Assembly: GCA_013202285.1 (NCBI GenBank) | Contig: JABMRV010000113.1 | Coordinates: forward strand, 1-45,219 | Direction: 5' to 3' | Source of the DNA: a bacterium | GTDB lineage: Bacteria > Electryoneota > AABM5-125-24 > Hatepunaeales > Hatepunaeaceae | Length of the DNA stretch: 45,219 nucleotides | Part shown: piece by piece, positions 1-8,579 of the stretch | Layout of the letters: every line of letters begins with the position of its first letter | Position numbering within the stretch: the first letter of the stretch is position 1 | Translations under genes and position numbers: made by a program | The notes under the pieces: model-generated | The model's input: the letters and a program-made list of their open reading frames with translations, nothing else | The model's database searches: none | What the model was told of the DNA's origin: nothing

Positions 1-20
1 AGGGAATGACCTTTGAATAG

Positions 21-213
21 CCGTGGGCGTAAGCCCACGGAGATGATTATAAGATAAGTTCACGATCCCGACTTATTCGGGAGTCGAACAGTACATAGCT
101 TTTAATTCCCGTTTATTTAATCCGTCAGCTGACGGATTGTGATAGGATTGCATTCTCCACCACCGGCTGACGCCGGTGGCTATTCACTGATTAATCCCGA
201 ATAAGTCGGGATT
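21..213. repeat. Cluster of five palindromes/hairpins upstream of ispG
   Basis: Read directly: CCGTGGGC-GTAA-GCCCACGG (21-40); TCCCGA-CTTAT-TCGGGA (66-82); perfect 20-bp palindrome AATCCGTCAGCTGACGGATT (119-138); CCACCGGC-TGAC-GCCGGTGG (160-179); AATCCCGA-ATAAG-TCGGGATT (193-213). The second and fifth are inverted copies of one 15-mer core. Confidence 0.85.
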
Positions 214-270
214 TTATATGGATACAATAACCCACACGAAGCAACGAAGTACTAAATAATTACAGGAATT

Positions 271-1398
271 ATGCAGGAAAAGCATCAGAATAAACCTCGA
301 CCTACAGAAAGAGAGCGTTTCGGCGCCGATCCGGCGGTTCGTGCCGTAAAGGTAGGATCGCTGACGATTGGCGGAGGAGCGCCGGTAATTGTCCAGTCGA
401 TGTGCTCGACCGATACACGCGACCTGCACGCAACGCTGGCTCAAACGCTGCGACTCGTTCAGGCTGGTTGTGAGATGGTGAGGGTAGCGGTTCCGGATGA
501 GAAAGCATCGGCGGTGCTGCCGGATATCGTCAGGGAAGCCGGCGTGCCGATTGTGGCTGACATACATTTTCATTACCAGCGTGCGCTTGAGGCGATTGCT
601 GCCGGTGTTGACAAGGTGCGCATTAATCCTGGTAATATCGGTTCACGCGACAGGGTGAAGGCTGTAGTCGATGCTGCCGGAGCTGCAGGTGTGCCAATTC
701 GCATCGGCGTCAACTCGGGTTCTCTGCCGGAGGATATCCTCGAACGCGATAATTACAGGGTTACTCCAGAGGGAATGGTCGATGCCGCCTCTCGCGAGGT
801 TGAGGCGCTGGAAAGAGAGGGTTTCAGGGATATCGTGGTGTCGATGAAAGCCTCCGATGTCATGACCATGGTCGAATGCAACAGGCTCTTTCGCAGCAAG
901 TGCGATATTCCGCTCCACCTCGGTGTAACCGAAGCCGGGTTGACTGGTTATGGTTCAATAAAATCGGCGATTGGAATAGGAACACTTTTGCTGGATCGTA
1001 TCGGCGAGACGATCCGGGTCTCATTGACAGCAGAGCCCGAAGAAGAAATACAGGCTGCCTGGTGGATACTTGAAGCGACCGGCGTCCGGAGACGCAGTCC
1101 TGAACTGGTTTCATGTCCCACCTGCGGAAGGGTTGAGATCGACATGATAAAACTGTCGATGGATGTGATGAAGATGCTTGAGGGTATCGAGATACCGTTT
1201 AAGATTGCTGTTATGGGGTGTGTAGTCAACGGACCGGGAGAAGCTCGCGACGCCGATATCGGGCTTGTCGGTGGCAAGGGCAAGGGTCTGATCATGCGGC
1301 GTGGTGAGATTATTAAGAGCGTCCCGGAAACTGAATTACTATCGGCATTCAAAGCCGAGCTTGAAACACTCTGCAAAGATTACAAACAGGAAGACTGA
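271..1398 (+). CDS. ispG: 4-hydroxy-3-methylbut-2-en-1-yl diphosphate synthase (IspG/GcpE)
   Basis: 375-aa ORF; IspG motifs IGGGAPVIVQSMCSTDTRD, VADIHFHYQRAL, DKVRINPGNIG, SCPTCGR, VMGCVVNGPGEA. Confidence 0.96.
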   Translation: MQEKHQNKPRPTERERFGADPAVRAVKVGSLTIGGGAPVIVQSMCSTDTRDLHATLAQTLRLVQAGCEMVRVAVPDEKASAVLPDIVREAGVPIVADIHFHYQRALEAIAAGVDKVRINPGNIGSRDRVKAVVDAAGAAGVPIRIGVNSGSLPEDILERDNYRVTPEGMVDAASREVEALEREGFRDIVVSMKASDVMTMVECNRLFRSKCDIPLHLGVTEAGLTGYGSIKSAIGIGTLLLDRIGETIRVSLTAEPEEEIQAAWWILEATGVRRRSPELVSCPTCGRVEIDMIKLSMDVMKMLEGIEIPFKIAVMGCVVNGPGEARDADIGLVGGKGKGLIMRRGEIIKSVPETELLSAFKAELETLCKDYKQED

Positions 1399-2300
1399 AA
1401 GTTATCCTTGATCCTCAGGGTGGAGTCTGCGGTGGTGTTCGTCGTGTCATTGAGGCGGCAGAAGAGGAACTGGCGAGAAGCAAAAACCAGGTATATATAC
1501 TGGGGGACATCATACATAATGAACGTGAAGTCGAACGGTTGAACAAAGCAGGTCTCAAAACGATCTATATCGAAGACCTCGACGATTTCGAGCCTTCATG
1601 CGAGGATGCGAGGATTCTAATCCGTGCGCATGGCGAACCTCCCGAAACGTTTAAAAAATTGGATCGGATGCCTGTTAAGGTGATTGACAGCGCCTGTCCG
1701 GTTGTGGTTAAATCACAGAATCTCGCTGATAAGTACCACCGCGAAGGCTACCAGGTCGCTATAATCGGTAAACACGGTCACCCTGAGATGATAGGAATCG
1801 TGGGGCACACCAATAAGGAAGCGGTGATCGTGCAGTATGATGAGGATGTGAAGAAATTGGAGCGCGGTAAACCCACGCTGGTCATGTCTCAGACAACGAT
1901 TTCATTGGATAAGTTCAATGAGATGACACGCAAGATTGAAGACTGGGTGGGTGAGATAATTGTCCGGAATACGATATGCAAATCGGTTATTAATAGAGGG
2001 GAAAATCTCAACAAGTTTGCCCGCCAGGTGGATGTGCTGCTGGTTGTGGGAGGACACAAATCCTCCAACACCCAGATGCTGCATGACGCCTGTAAAACTA
2101 TAAATCCACGCAGTTATCATGTCGCGACTCCCGAGGAGATCGAACTGTCATGGTTCAACAGCAGCGACCGGGTCGGCATCACCGGATCGGCTTCGACACC
2201 GCTCTGGCTGCTTGAGGAATTCGTCGAAACGCTTGAAAGATGGATTGAAACCCGACTTGCAAGCAAGTCGGGCCACCCGACAAACCACCCATTGATCTGA
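1395..2300 (+). CDS. ispH: 4-hydroxy-3-methylbut-2-enyl diphosphate reductase (IspH/LytB), probable CTG start
   Basis: The track ORF (1539-2300) lacks the conserved N-terminus. The same frame extends back to CTG at 1395 and reads LKVILDPQGGVCGGVRRVIEAAEEE (conserved Fe-S Cys region). Further motifs: RAHGEPPET, DSACPVVVKS, VRNTICKSV, GGHKSSNT, GITGSASTP. In-frame stop TGA at 1362-1364; no ATG/GTG/TTG between it and 1539. Confidence 0.88.
   Translation: MKVILDPQGGVCGGVRRVIEAAEEELARSKNQVYILGDIIHNEREVERLNKAGLKTIYIEDLDDFEPSCEDARILIRAHGEPPETFKKLDRMPVKVIDSACPVVVKSQNLADKYHREGYQVAIIGKHGHPEMIGIVGHTNKEAVIVQYDEDVKKLERGKPTLVMSQTTISLDKFNEMTRKIEDWVGEIIVRNTICKSVINRGENLNKFARQVDVLLVVGGHKSSNTQMLHDACKTINPRSYHVATPEEIELSWFNSSDRVGITGSASTPLWLLEEFVETLERWIETRLASKSGHPTNHPLI
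2251..2272. repeat. Palindrome inside the 3' end of the ispH reading frame
   Basis: CCCGACTTG-CAAG-CAAGTCGGG; the overlapping GTCGGG-CCA-CCCGAC (about 2267-2281) is a mutually exclusive alternative hairpin. Confidence 0.75.
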
Positions 2301-2308
2301 AAGAAGTA

Positions 2309-4072
2309 TCAACTGCTGTTAAACCAGATCGGTAAATCGGCAAACCGGTGTTTCATCTCATCGATGCAGTAATGTTCAAGTTCCTCGGCAGTATCAAACT
2401 CGAAAGCCTTCTCAGCGAAATCCACCGCCTCTTCATAGCTCATCGAACGGATAATCTTCTTAATCTCACCCAACGCCAGCGGACTTACGGACAGTTCATT
2501 CAGTTTCAATCCGACCAGCAGCATGGTTGCTGCCGGATTTGCCGCCATCTCACCGCACATTGCAACGTCAATACCTGCTGAATGCGCTGCCTCAACGGTT
2601 GTTTTTATCATACGGATCATGGCTGGATGAAGAGGTCTGAACAACATCCTGACCCGCTCGTTTCCACGGTCGACCGCCAGAACGAACTGAGTGAGGTCGT
2701 TGGTGCCGATGCTGAAAAAATCAACCTCCTCCGCTATGCTGTCAGCCATAACCACCGCGGAGGGCAGTTCGATCATGGCGCCGATCTCAATATCCGGATT
2801 CATTTCGACCTGTTCGGTTTCAAGTTCGCTCTTGACCTCTTCGAGCATCTCCTTTAATCGCCTGATCTCATGGACATCGGAGATCAGTGGGAACATTATT
2901 TTAGTCGGACCGGCAACGGCGGCTCTCAGCACTGCCCGCAACTGTGTTCTCAGCAGATTGGGATGGTCGAAGAAAACCCTGATCGCACGCCAGCCCATGA
3001 AGGGATTGGGTTCGGCTGGTAACGGCAGGTCGGTGAAGACCTTGTCACCGCCGAGATCGAATGTCCTGATGGTTACCGGGTGCGGAGCGACTGATTCGAT
3101 GACCTTCCGGTAATCCCGGTACTGATCCTCCTCATCGGGGATCACGTTGCGTGTGAGAAAAAGGTACTCCGACCGGAACAGACCGATCCCTTCGCCGCCG
3201 TGTTTGAGAACAGCGCCCGCTTCGCCCGGCAGCTCAATGTTTGCTTTCAGAAAAATCCGATGTCCATCGGTCGTCTCTGCCGGAAGATGCTCGATATCCG
3301 ACAGGCTCTCTAAGTATTCCTCATATCTTTTTCGTTTAACTATATAGCTTTTGGTTGTAAGCTTCTGTGGATTGAGAATTATCTTGCCGGAATTGCCATT
3401 GACAATAATTCTGTCGCCGTTTTGAACGAGAGTTGTCAATTCTCTGAGTCCAACCACCGACGGAACTTCCAGCGAACGAGTCAGGATAGCCGTGTGCGAT
3501 GTGGATCCTCCCAAATCGGCGGCGACTGCTTGAATGTTCTGGCGCAGCAGGTGGATCACATCTGACGGGAGGAGATCATCGGTAACGATTACTGCAGGAT
3601 GTTCTAACGGTCCGATTGTTACGTCTCCCTTGCCCAGGAGGTTCTTGACAATTCGATGTCCCACATCGCGGACGTCCTGTGCTTTACAGCGAAAAACTTC
3701 ATCATCCATGGCAGCGAAGGCGTCATGGAAACTGTGTGCTGTCCGATGAACAATTGCCTCTGCGTTCAGTCCATCTTTGCGTATGCCGCGTCTGATCATT
3801 CCGGTAAACTCAATATCGTCCAGCATCGCCGATTGCGCCTCAAATATCCGTGCCACAGCCTCGCCAACCAGTTTAGCCATTCTGTTGCGTAGAGCTGTTA
3901 GTTGCCGCCTGGTCTGCTTCAGACTCTCCTCAAAGCGTTCAATCTCGGACTCCAGCATTGTTTTGGTAACCGGGTATTCACGGAACTCCGGTTCATCATG
4001 CTTGAAGAGGAAGACTTCACCGATGGCGATTCCCGGCGCCGCGGGTATGCCTGTTAATGTTTTTTCTGCCAA
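2309..4072 (-). CDS. ptsI: Phosphoenolpyruvate-protein phosphotransferase (PTS enzyme I)
   Basis: 587 aa; GIPAAPGIAIGEVFLF start, phosphohistidine motif GGSTSHTAILTRSLEVPSVVG, PEP-utiliser signatures GIGLFRSEYLFL, DFFSIGTNDLTQFVLAVDR, MCGEMA. Confidence 0.95.
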   Translation of the reverse strand: MAEKTLTGIPAAPGIAIGEVFLFKHDEPEFREYPVTKTMLESEIERFEESLKQTRRQLTALRNRMAKLVGEAVARIFEAQSAMLDDIEFTGMIRRGIRKDGLNAEAIVHRTAHSFHDAFAAMDDEVFRCKAQDVRDVGHRIVKNLLGKGDVTIGPLEHPAVIVTDDLLPSDVIHLLRQNIQAVAADLGGSTSHTAILTRSLEVPSVVGLRELTTLVQNGDRIIVNGNSGKIILNPQKLTTKSYIVKRKRYEEYLESLSDIEHLPAETTDGHRIFLKANIELPGEAGAVLKHGGEGIGLFRSEYLFLTRNVIPDEEDQYRDYRKVIESVAPHPVTIRTFDLGGDKVFTDLPLPAEPNPFMGWRAIRVFFDHPNLLRTQLRAVLRAAVAGPTKIMFPLISDVHEIRRLKEMLEEVKSELETEQVEMNPDIEIGAMIELPSAVVMADSIAEEVDFFSIGTNDLTQFVLAVDRGNERVRMLFRPLHPAMIRMIKTTVEAAHSAGIDVAMCGEMAANPAATMLLVGLKLNELSVSPLALGEIKKIIRSMSYEEAVDFAEKAFEFDTAEELEHYCIDEMKHRFADLPIWFNSS

Positions 4073-4191
4073 ACTCTCTTCCTAACGAATAGGATTAGAT
4101 TTATTAGGTTCTCCTTCCCATAATCCCCCCGGTTACCGGGCGGGGGGGAATTGAAGGGGGGGTCTTATTATAGTTGTTTAATCATTATATC

Positions 4192-4405
4192 GTCATTCCG
4201 GTGAAACAGACTATCCGAGAATGGAAATAAACTGCGTTCTGTCAGGTCTTGCGCCGCCAGGCGTGTGACCTGACAGATCCACCCACTCGTGTTGTTAGTT
4301 GTTAATTCAATACTTACCGTCGGGTCACATCCCGCGGTGCGGGACAAGACCCGACGGAACGCACTCGATATTCTATTCTCAGACAGACTGCTGCGCGGGA
4401 ATGAC
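4192..4405. repeat. 214-bp REPIN/MITE-like element: two inverted, diverged copies of a hairpin-bearing module
   Basis: Termini GTCATTCC...GGAATGAC; the outer 31 nt match at 24 of 31 positions when one end is reverse complemented. Arm 1 hairpin TCTGTCAGGTC...GACCTGACAGA (4238-4277); arm 2 hairpin CCGTCGGGTC-ACAT-CCCGC-GGT-GCGGG-ACAA-GACCCGACGG (4317-4357). Confidence 0.8.
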
Positions 4406-4429
4406 ACAGAGGAACTTTATCAATAAACA

Positions 4430-7400
4430 CTATTTCACCAGTACCACCTTTTTTATCCGGTTTCCATCAACACTATTCAACCCGATCAGGTACAAACCGC
4501 TCGGCAACTTTTCGGCATTCCACTGAACGCGATATGTTCCTGCATCGTATTTGCCGAAAGCCAGAATTCCCACTTCCCTGCCAGAAAGGTCGTATGTTTT
4601 TAGCGTTACCTCTCCTGGGCTTTCGATTGAGAATATAACCGTCAGACTGCTGTTGAATGGATTTGGATAGAGCGAGTTAATGCCGAATTCGACCGGAAGG
4701 GATTCCGCCTCAACCGCAGCAACTCCCCAGCCGTCGTTAATCCAGCCCTCGCCGAAACCATCAAGCCAGTGGAGGGTGAGTTCTTTGCCATTGGAGAGAC
4801 ATATAACCGGAGATTCTCCTTCGACGAGACCTTCAACTGCACCAGTGGTTGAATCGTCACCTCTGAGGGTGATTCCGCATCTGCCATCACGGTCAACCAC
4901 ACCTCGCCCGACAATAATGCCCTTGCCGTTGAAGGCTTCGAGACGAGTGCCGGGATTGAGACTCTCAGTCAGGAGGAGCAGGCTGTATGAAGAGCCGGTG
5001 CCGGGAATCTCCGACAACCAGGTAATCTCGTCATCACTGTAATAATTCAGGTAAGCCGCTCTCTCATCTCCGAGTTGATAGACAAACCTCACATCGGTGT
5101 CAACATTCACATAGTAACCGGTGCCCTCATGCATGGGGGGCATATTCGAGAAATCCCAAGCCGGGATATAAAAACCGTTTCCTCCGCTCTTGGCGATGAC
5201 GAGAGCGTCACCCAGTCCGGCGAGAGCAGTCCTCACATCTACAGCCTGTCGGGGGAGATATGATATCAAGTTCCAGCCTTCGGACAGATCGATCGGAGTA
5301 TCCCAGGGGATAACTTCGCCTTCCACCTGCAGAACACAATCCCCCGCCATCTTCATCTTGTAACCCTGCAATCCCTGCCAGGGCTGGAGGTTGTTATATC
5401 CCGTTTCGGGATGATAGAAACTGCCGAAACCGTCTTTGATTAGAATCAACAAATTTTCAGATACGAGAGGTTCCATCAACTCAGGGATGTCTTCCTCGGT
5501 AGGCTGCACGTTCAGAGAAACACTGTTCCAGCCGATTTTGAGTCTTATATTTCGCTGGGATAAACCTCCCTCACCGGTAATTGAAAGATCCACCTGTACG
5601 ACGTTCTCCCCGCCGATGCCGTCATGCGTAAAGAGCAGCTCGGCTGAGTAGTCGGTTTCCGGAAGCATTCCTTCACTGCTGAGAGTTACCGTGAACTGCT
5701 CGTGGTCGTTGGCTTCGAGGACACCCTCGACCGGATCGACTGTAATCCAATCCGTCCGTGAGGCGAGATGAAAGATCGTCAGGTGATCGGGAGACTGTAT
5801 AATGCTGACCATAACCCAGCTATACGGATCATAGCGGTTGGTGACGGATATGCCGCCGGGACGGCATTCCGCGATGAAGTCGATCTGTGCCGCAGACAGC
5901 ATCTCGCCGTTGTCGGGATTAATCTTGAATATTTCCAAATCTGTCTCATCGCCGCGTGAGAATGAATAGAGGTTGTATCCATCCGGGGCTTCGGTCCAGT
6001 ATGCCAGTCCGTATGTGCGCAGATCGCCCGGACGTGCAATCTCTGCCTGCTGGTTGCCGTTGACGTCGATGCCGATGAAATTTGAGGTGATATTCGCCGT
6101 CCAGAACAGGTTTCGATCCGGATCCCAGGTCAGATTGCGATAGGATTGTGCGTCGGTTTGCATTGACGTAATCAATTCTCCTCCGGTGGTGAAGCCATAG
6201 AGGATGCCGCTGACGTCGTCTCCGCCCCATAGCAATGTGCCGTCCCAGGTCAGGTCGCGGATGCCATAACGTGACTCGCTGAACTGCTCGAACCGGCGTT
6301 GGAGTTCGCCGTCGCTGTTAAGAACGTATATATAATTAATATTCTCACCGTTGTTACCGCCCGAAACATAGAAACAGCCATCCGCGAAAACTATGCCGTT
6401 GATAAAGGTGTCCTCAAGGAGTTCCTCAAGGTTTGTCGAATCTCTTAGCTCCCACGGCTCGGCATCGACTCCTTCAGGGAATACTCTCTCTATCGACCAT
6501 CTGAGAGGTCCATTGCCAATGTTTGAGATCTCTCGCCCGATTTCCAACCGATCATCCGGTTCAAGCGAAACTTCGATTATTCCAGGTTCGATTCTGAATT
6601 CTGAATACAGCAGGGCAAAGTCGATTGTTACGTCGGCTTCGTTCTCGATGACTACTTCGCGCTCCCACATAGGCAGGTAATCTTCGGCGGTCACCACCAG
6701 ATCGTAAGTCCAGGCGGGAATTTCGGGGAATTCATATTCACCATTTTCATCTGTTTCAGTGAAGTAACGATAATAATCGACGGTTACGACCGCGTTGGCA
6801 ACCGGCTGTTCAAACTCCGCTTCTATCACCCTTCCATGCAGTCTGCCGAAGCCCTCAACCACGAACAGCGACCACGGCAGCTCAACATACAACATATTAC
6901 GGGCATTGGATTCCAGGATGACTACACCCTCATACTCACCAAGTTCCAGCCCCTCCGTTTCCGCTGAGAATGTCAATACGCCCAATTCGCGGGGATTGAC
7001 CGTCAGCTCAGCCGGTTCAACCGACAGCCAGTTTTCCAGATCTTCTGGGATAGTCACAAAGCAGGTTACCGCATAAACGTCGTCATCCTCTTCGGTTGTG
7101 TTTGTGACCTCCAACTCGAACTCACCAGTCTGACCGGAGGCGACCGGACCGAAGTCGATGACTTCCGCAGATAGCTCAGCCTCACCACCGTAGAGCGGCG
7201 CGTCCGATTCTACCCAGCCCGGATCGGCTGCATCCTCACCGTTGTTGGCGCCAAGCCTGGCGTCGTTGCCTGTTTCGGACAGGTCTTCGACAGTCTGACC
7301 CTCGCCCTCGTCGAATCGCCAGTAGCCGATCAGACCATCTTCCTGCCCTGACAGCAGCGCGCTCATCGTGCGTCGTATATCGTCTTCGTCACGGGCATAG

Positions 7401-7948
7401 TTCCAGATGCGAACCTCTTCGATAATCCCTTCGAACCAGTCTGTGTTCACGTTGCCCAGTCTGCCGAAGAATACGTCGGTGTCATATCCCGTGATTGAGC
7501 CTTCGATCTCCGTTTCGCCTGCCAACTCGCCGTTCATATAAAGCTTTATAATCTCACCGTCATAAGTAGCGGCAAGGTGGTGCCATTCACCTAGTTCAAT
7601 CATTCCCTGGTCGGACCTCGCTGAGTTTGCATTGTTGTTGATGGTAAAGCAGATTCCCACATAACCATCCTGATGACGGTTCAGCAACCATTGATAATGA
7701 GGCGCCTGGTGAACAACATACGGTTTATTGATGATGGAGTCCCACCTGTCGCGAGCCGTTACCTGATCCGGTTTGATCCAGACTTCCAGTGTGATATGCT
7801 CGCAGTTGTAAACGTCATCTCTCGCTACAAATGTGTGATCTCCCTGATTGCCGTCCGAAACATAGTCCAAAGCATGACCGGCTTGAGCGTAGATCGCACT
7901 CGGAAGGCTGCAGAAAATAATGACAAGTAATAAAATAATTGGTTTCAT
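4430..7948 (-). CDS. Secreted LamG / regulatory-like / beta-propeller protein with T9SS type A sorting domain
   Basis: The track start at 8080 overlaps the neighbouring ORF; the internal Met at 7948 begins a signal peptide (MKPIILLLVIIFCSLPSAIYAQAG). LamG region (ITLEVWIKPDQ, GEWHHLAATYDGEIIKLYMNGELAGE, GLIGYWRFDEG); C-terminus NSLYPNPFNSSLTVIFSIESPGEVTLKTYDLSGREV...SGLYLIGLNSVDGNRIKKVVLVK is a T9SS sorting domain. Confidence 0.88.
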   Translation of the reverse strand: MKPIILLLVIIFCSLPSAIYAQAGHALDYVSDGNQGDHTFVARDDVYNCEHITLEVWIKPDQVTARDRWDSIINKPYVVHQAPHYQWLLNRHQDGYVGICFTINNNANSARSDQGMIELGEWHHLAATYDGEIIKLYMNGELAGETEIEGSITGYDTDVFFGRLGNVNTDWFEGIIEEVRIWNYARDEDDIRRTMSALLSGQEDGLIGYWRFDEGEGQTVEDLSETGNDARLGANNGEDAADPGWVESDAPLYGGEAELSAEVIDFGPVASGQTGEFELEVTNTTEEDDDVYAVTCFVTIPEDLENWLSVEPAELTVNPRELGVLTFSAETEGLELGEYEGVVILESNARNMLYVELPWSLFVVEGFGRLHGRVIEAEFEQPVANAVVTVDYYRYFTETDENGEYEFPEIPAWTYDLVVTAEDYLPMWEREVVIENEADVTIDFALLYSEFRIEPGIIEVSLEPDDRLEIGREISNIGNGPLRWSIERVFPEGVDAEPWELRDSTNLEELLEDTFINGIVFADGCFYVSGGNNGENINYIYVLNSDGELQRRFEQFSESRYGIRDLTWDGTLLWGGDDVSGILYGFTTGGELITSMQTDAQSYRNLTWDPDRNLFWTANITSNFIGIDVNGNQQAEIARPGDLRTYGLAYWTEAPDGYNLYSFSRGDETDLEIFKINPDNGEMLSAAQIDFIAECRPGGISVTNRYDPYSWVMVSIIQSPDHLTIFHLASRTDWITVDPVEGVLEANDHEQFTVTLSSEGMLPETDYSAELLFTHDGIGGENVVQVDLSITGEGGLSQRNIRLKIGWNSVSLNVQPTEEDIPELMEPLVSENLLILIKDGFGSFYHPETGYNNLQPWQGLQGYKMKMAGDCVLQVEGEVIPWDTPIDLSEGWNLISYLPRQAVDVRTALAGLGDALVIAKSGGNGFYIPAWDFSNMPPMHEGTGYYVNVDTDVRFVYQLGDERAAYLNYYSDDEITWLSEIPGTGSSYSLLLLTESLNPGTRLEAFNGKGIIVGRGVVDRDGRCGITLRGDDSTTGAVEGLVEGESPVICLSNGKELTLHWLDGFGEGWINDGWGVAAVEAESLPVEFGINSLYPNPFNSSLTVIFSIESPGEVTLKTYDLSGREVGILAFGKYDAGTYRVQWNAEKLPSGLYLIGLNSVDGNRIKKVVLVK

Positions 7949-8012
7949 TGCTGATCTCTCTTTTTGAACAGTAGTCTGTACCCTTGTGGTGCAGGTTGAA
8001 AAGAATCCCGGA

Positions 8013-8255
8013 CTACAAGAGATCCGGGCTACGAGCTTCCATTTTTTGCCTTGCCTTAAGCTCTTGAGATGTTGTCCCATAGTATCCCTTGATGCCGCAA
8101 GATATTACAAAACCAAAGAATATAAGACCGATACCGAGGACTCCGTCCCATCCAATCTTAGGATACAGAAGGAAAAGACCTGGTGTAAAAAGAGCAGCGC
8201 CGATCATTCTTCTGATACTCTCTGGAGACTTAAACTCTGTCCAGCCGAGTTCCAT
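8013..8255 (-). CDS. Small predicted two-TM membrane protein (80 aa)
   Basis: MELGWTEFKSPESIRRMIGAALFTPGLFLLYPKIGWDGVLGIGLIFFGFVISCGIKGYYG...; two hydrophobic stretches; AGGAG six nt before ATG; preceded by a leader-repeat copy. Confidence 0.65.
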   Translation of the reverse strand: MELGWTEFKSPESIRRMIGAALFTPGLFLLYPKIGWDGVLGIGLIFFGFVISCGIKGYYGTTSQELKARQKMEARSPDLL

Positions 8256-8281
8256 TAGTTACTCCTGTTTTTTCATGACTT

Positions 8282-8328
8282 AAGTTGATTTGAAAGCGTC
8301 CTGCACCGACTCTGAAACAGGATCAGCT
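8282..8328. repeat. Leader repeat copy 1 (upstream of the 80-aa ORF on the minus strand)
   Basis: aagttgatttgaaagcgtcctgcaccgactctgaaacaggatcagct. Confidence 0.85.
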
Positions 8329-8329
8329 C

Positions 8330-8518
8330 TTAGCGTTTATCTCTTTTCCACATAGCATTCATTTTATAATATACTGTCAGTGCTCCAACACCACAGAGCA
8401 CACCAAGACCATAGAGAACTACTGATCCTGTTTCCCTTCCTACGGCTACAAAGACTATGCATCCGGCGGCTAGCTGGAGAATTATATAGGTTACTACAAT
8501 CATTTTAAGTAATTTCAT
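8330..8518 (-). CDS. Small predicted two-TM membrane protein (62 aa)
   Basis: MKLLKMIVVTYIILQLAAGCIVFVAVGRETGSVVLYGLGVLCGVGALTVYYKMNAMWKRDKR; GGAG upstream of ATG; preceded by leader-repeat copy 2. Confidence 0.65.
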   Translation of the reverse strand: MKLLKMIVVTYIILQLAAGCIVFVAVGRETGSVVLYGLGVLCGVGALTVYYKMNAMWKRDKR

Positions 8519-8533
8519 TCATTACTCCATCTC

Positions 8534-8579
8534 AAGTTGATTTGAAAGCGTCCTACACAAGCCTGAAACAGGATCAGCT
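8534..8579. repeat. Leader repeat copy 2 (upstream of the 62-aa ORF)
   Basis: aagttgatttgaaagcgtcctacacaagcctgaaacaggatcagct; nearly identical to copy 1. Confidence 0.85.

Noticed and set aside
271-4072. ispG-ispH-ptsI as an unusual operon
   Set aside because: ptsI is on the opposite strand and the genes are housekeeping; only the start codon and palindrome details are noteworthy.
4168-4407. 79-aa minus-strand ORF
   Set aside because: Almost entirely coincides with the palindromic 214-bp element; composition reflects the repeat.
8007-8028. CCCGGA...TCCGGG pair spanning the stop of the 80-aa ORF
   Set aside because: Only a 6-bp stem with a 10-nt loop; could be a degenerate repeat or terminator but not supportable alone.
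7949-8080. Track N-terminal extension of the LamG protein (MGQHLKSLRQ...)
   Set aside because: Overlaps the neighbouring small ORF and precedes a clear signal peptide starting at 7948.
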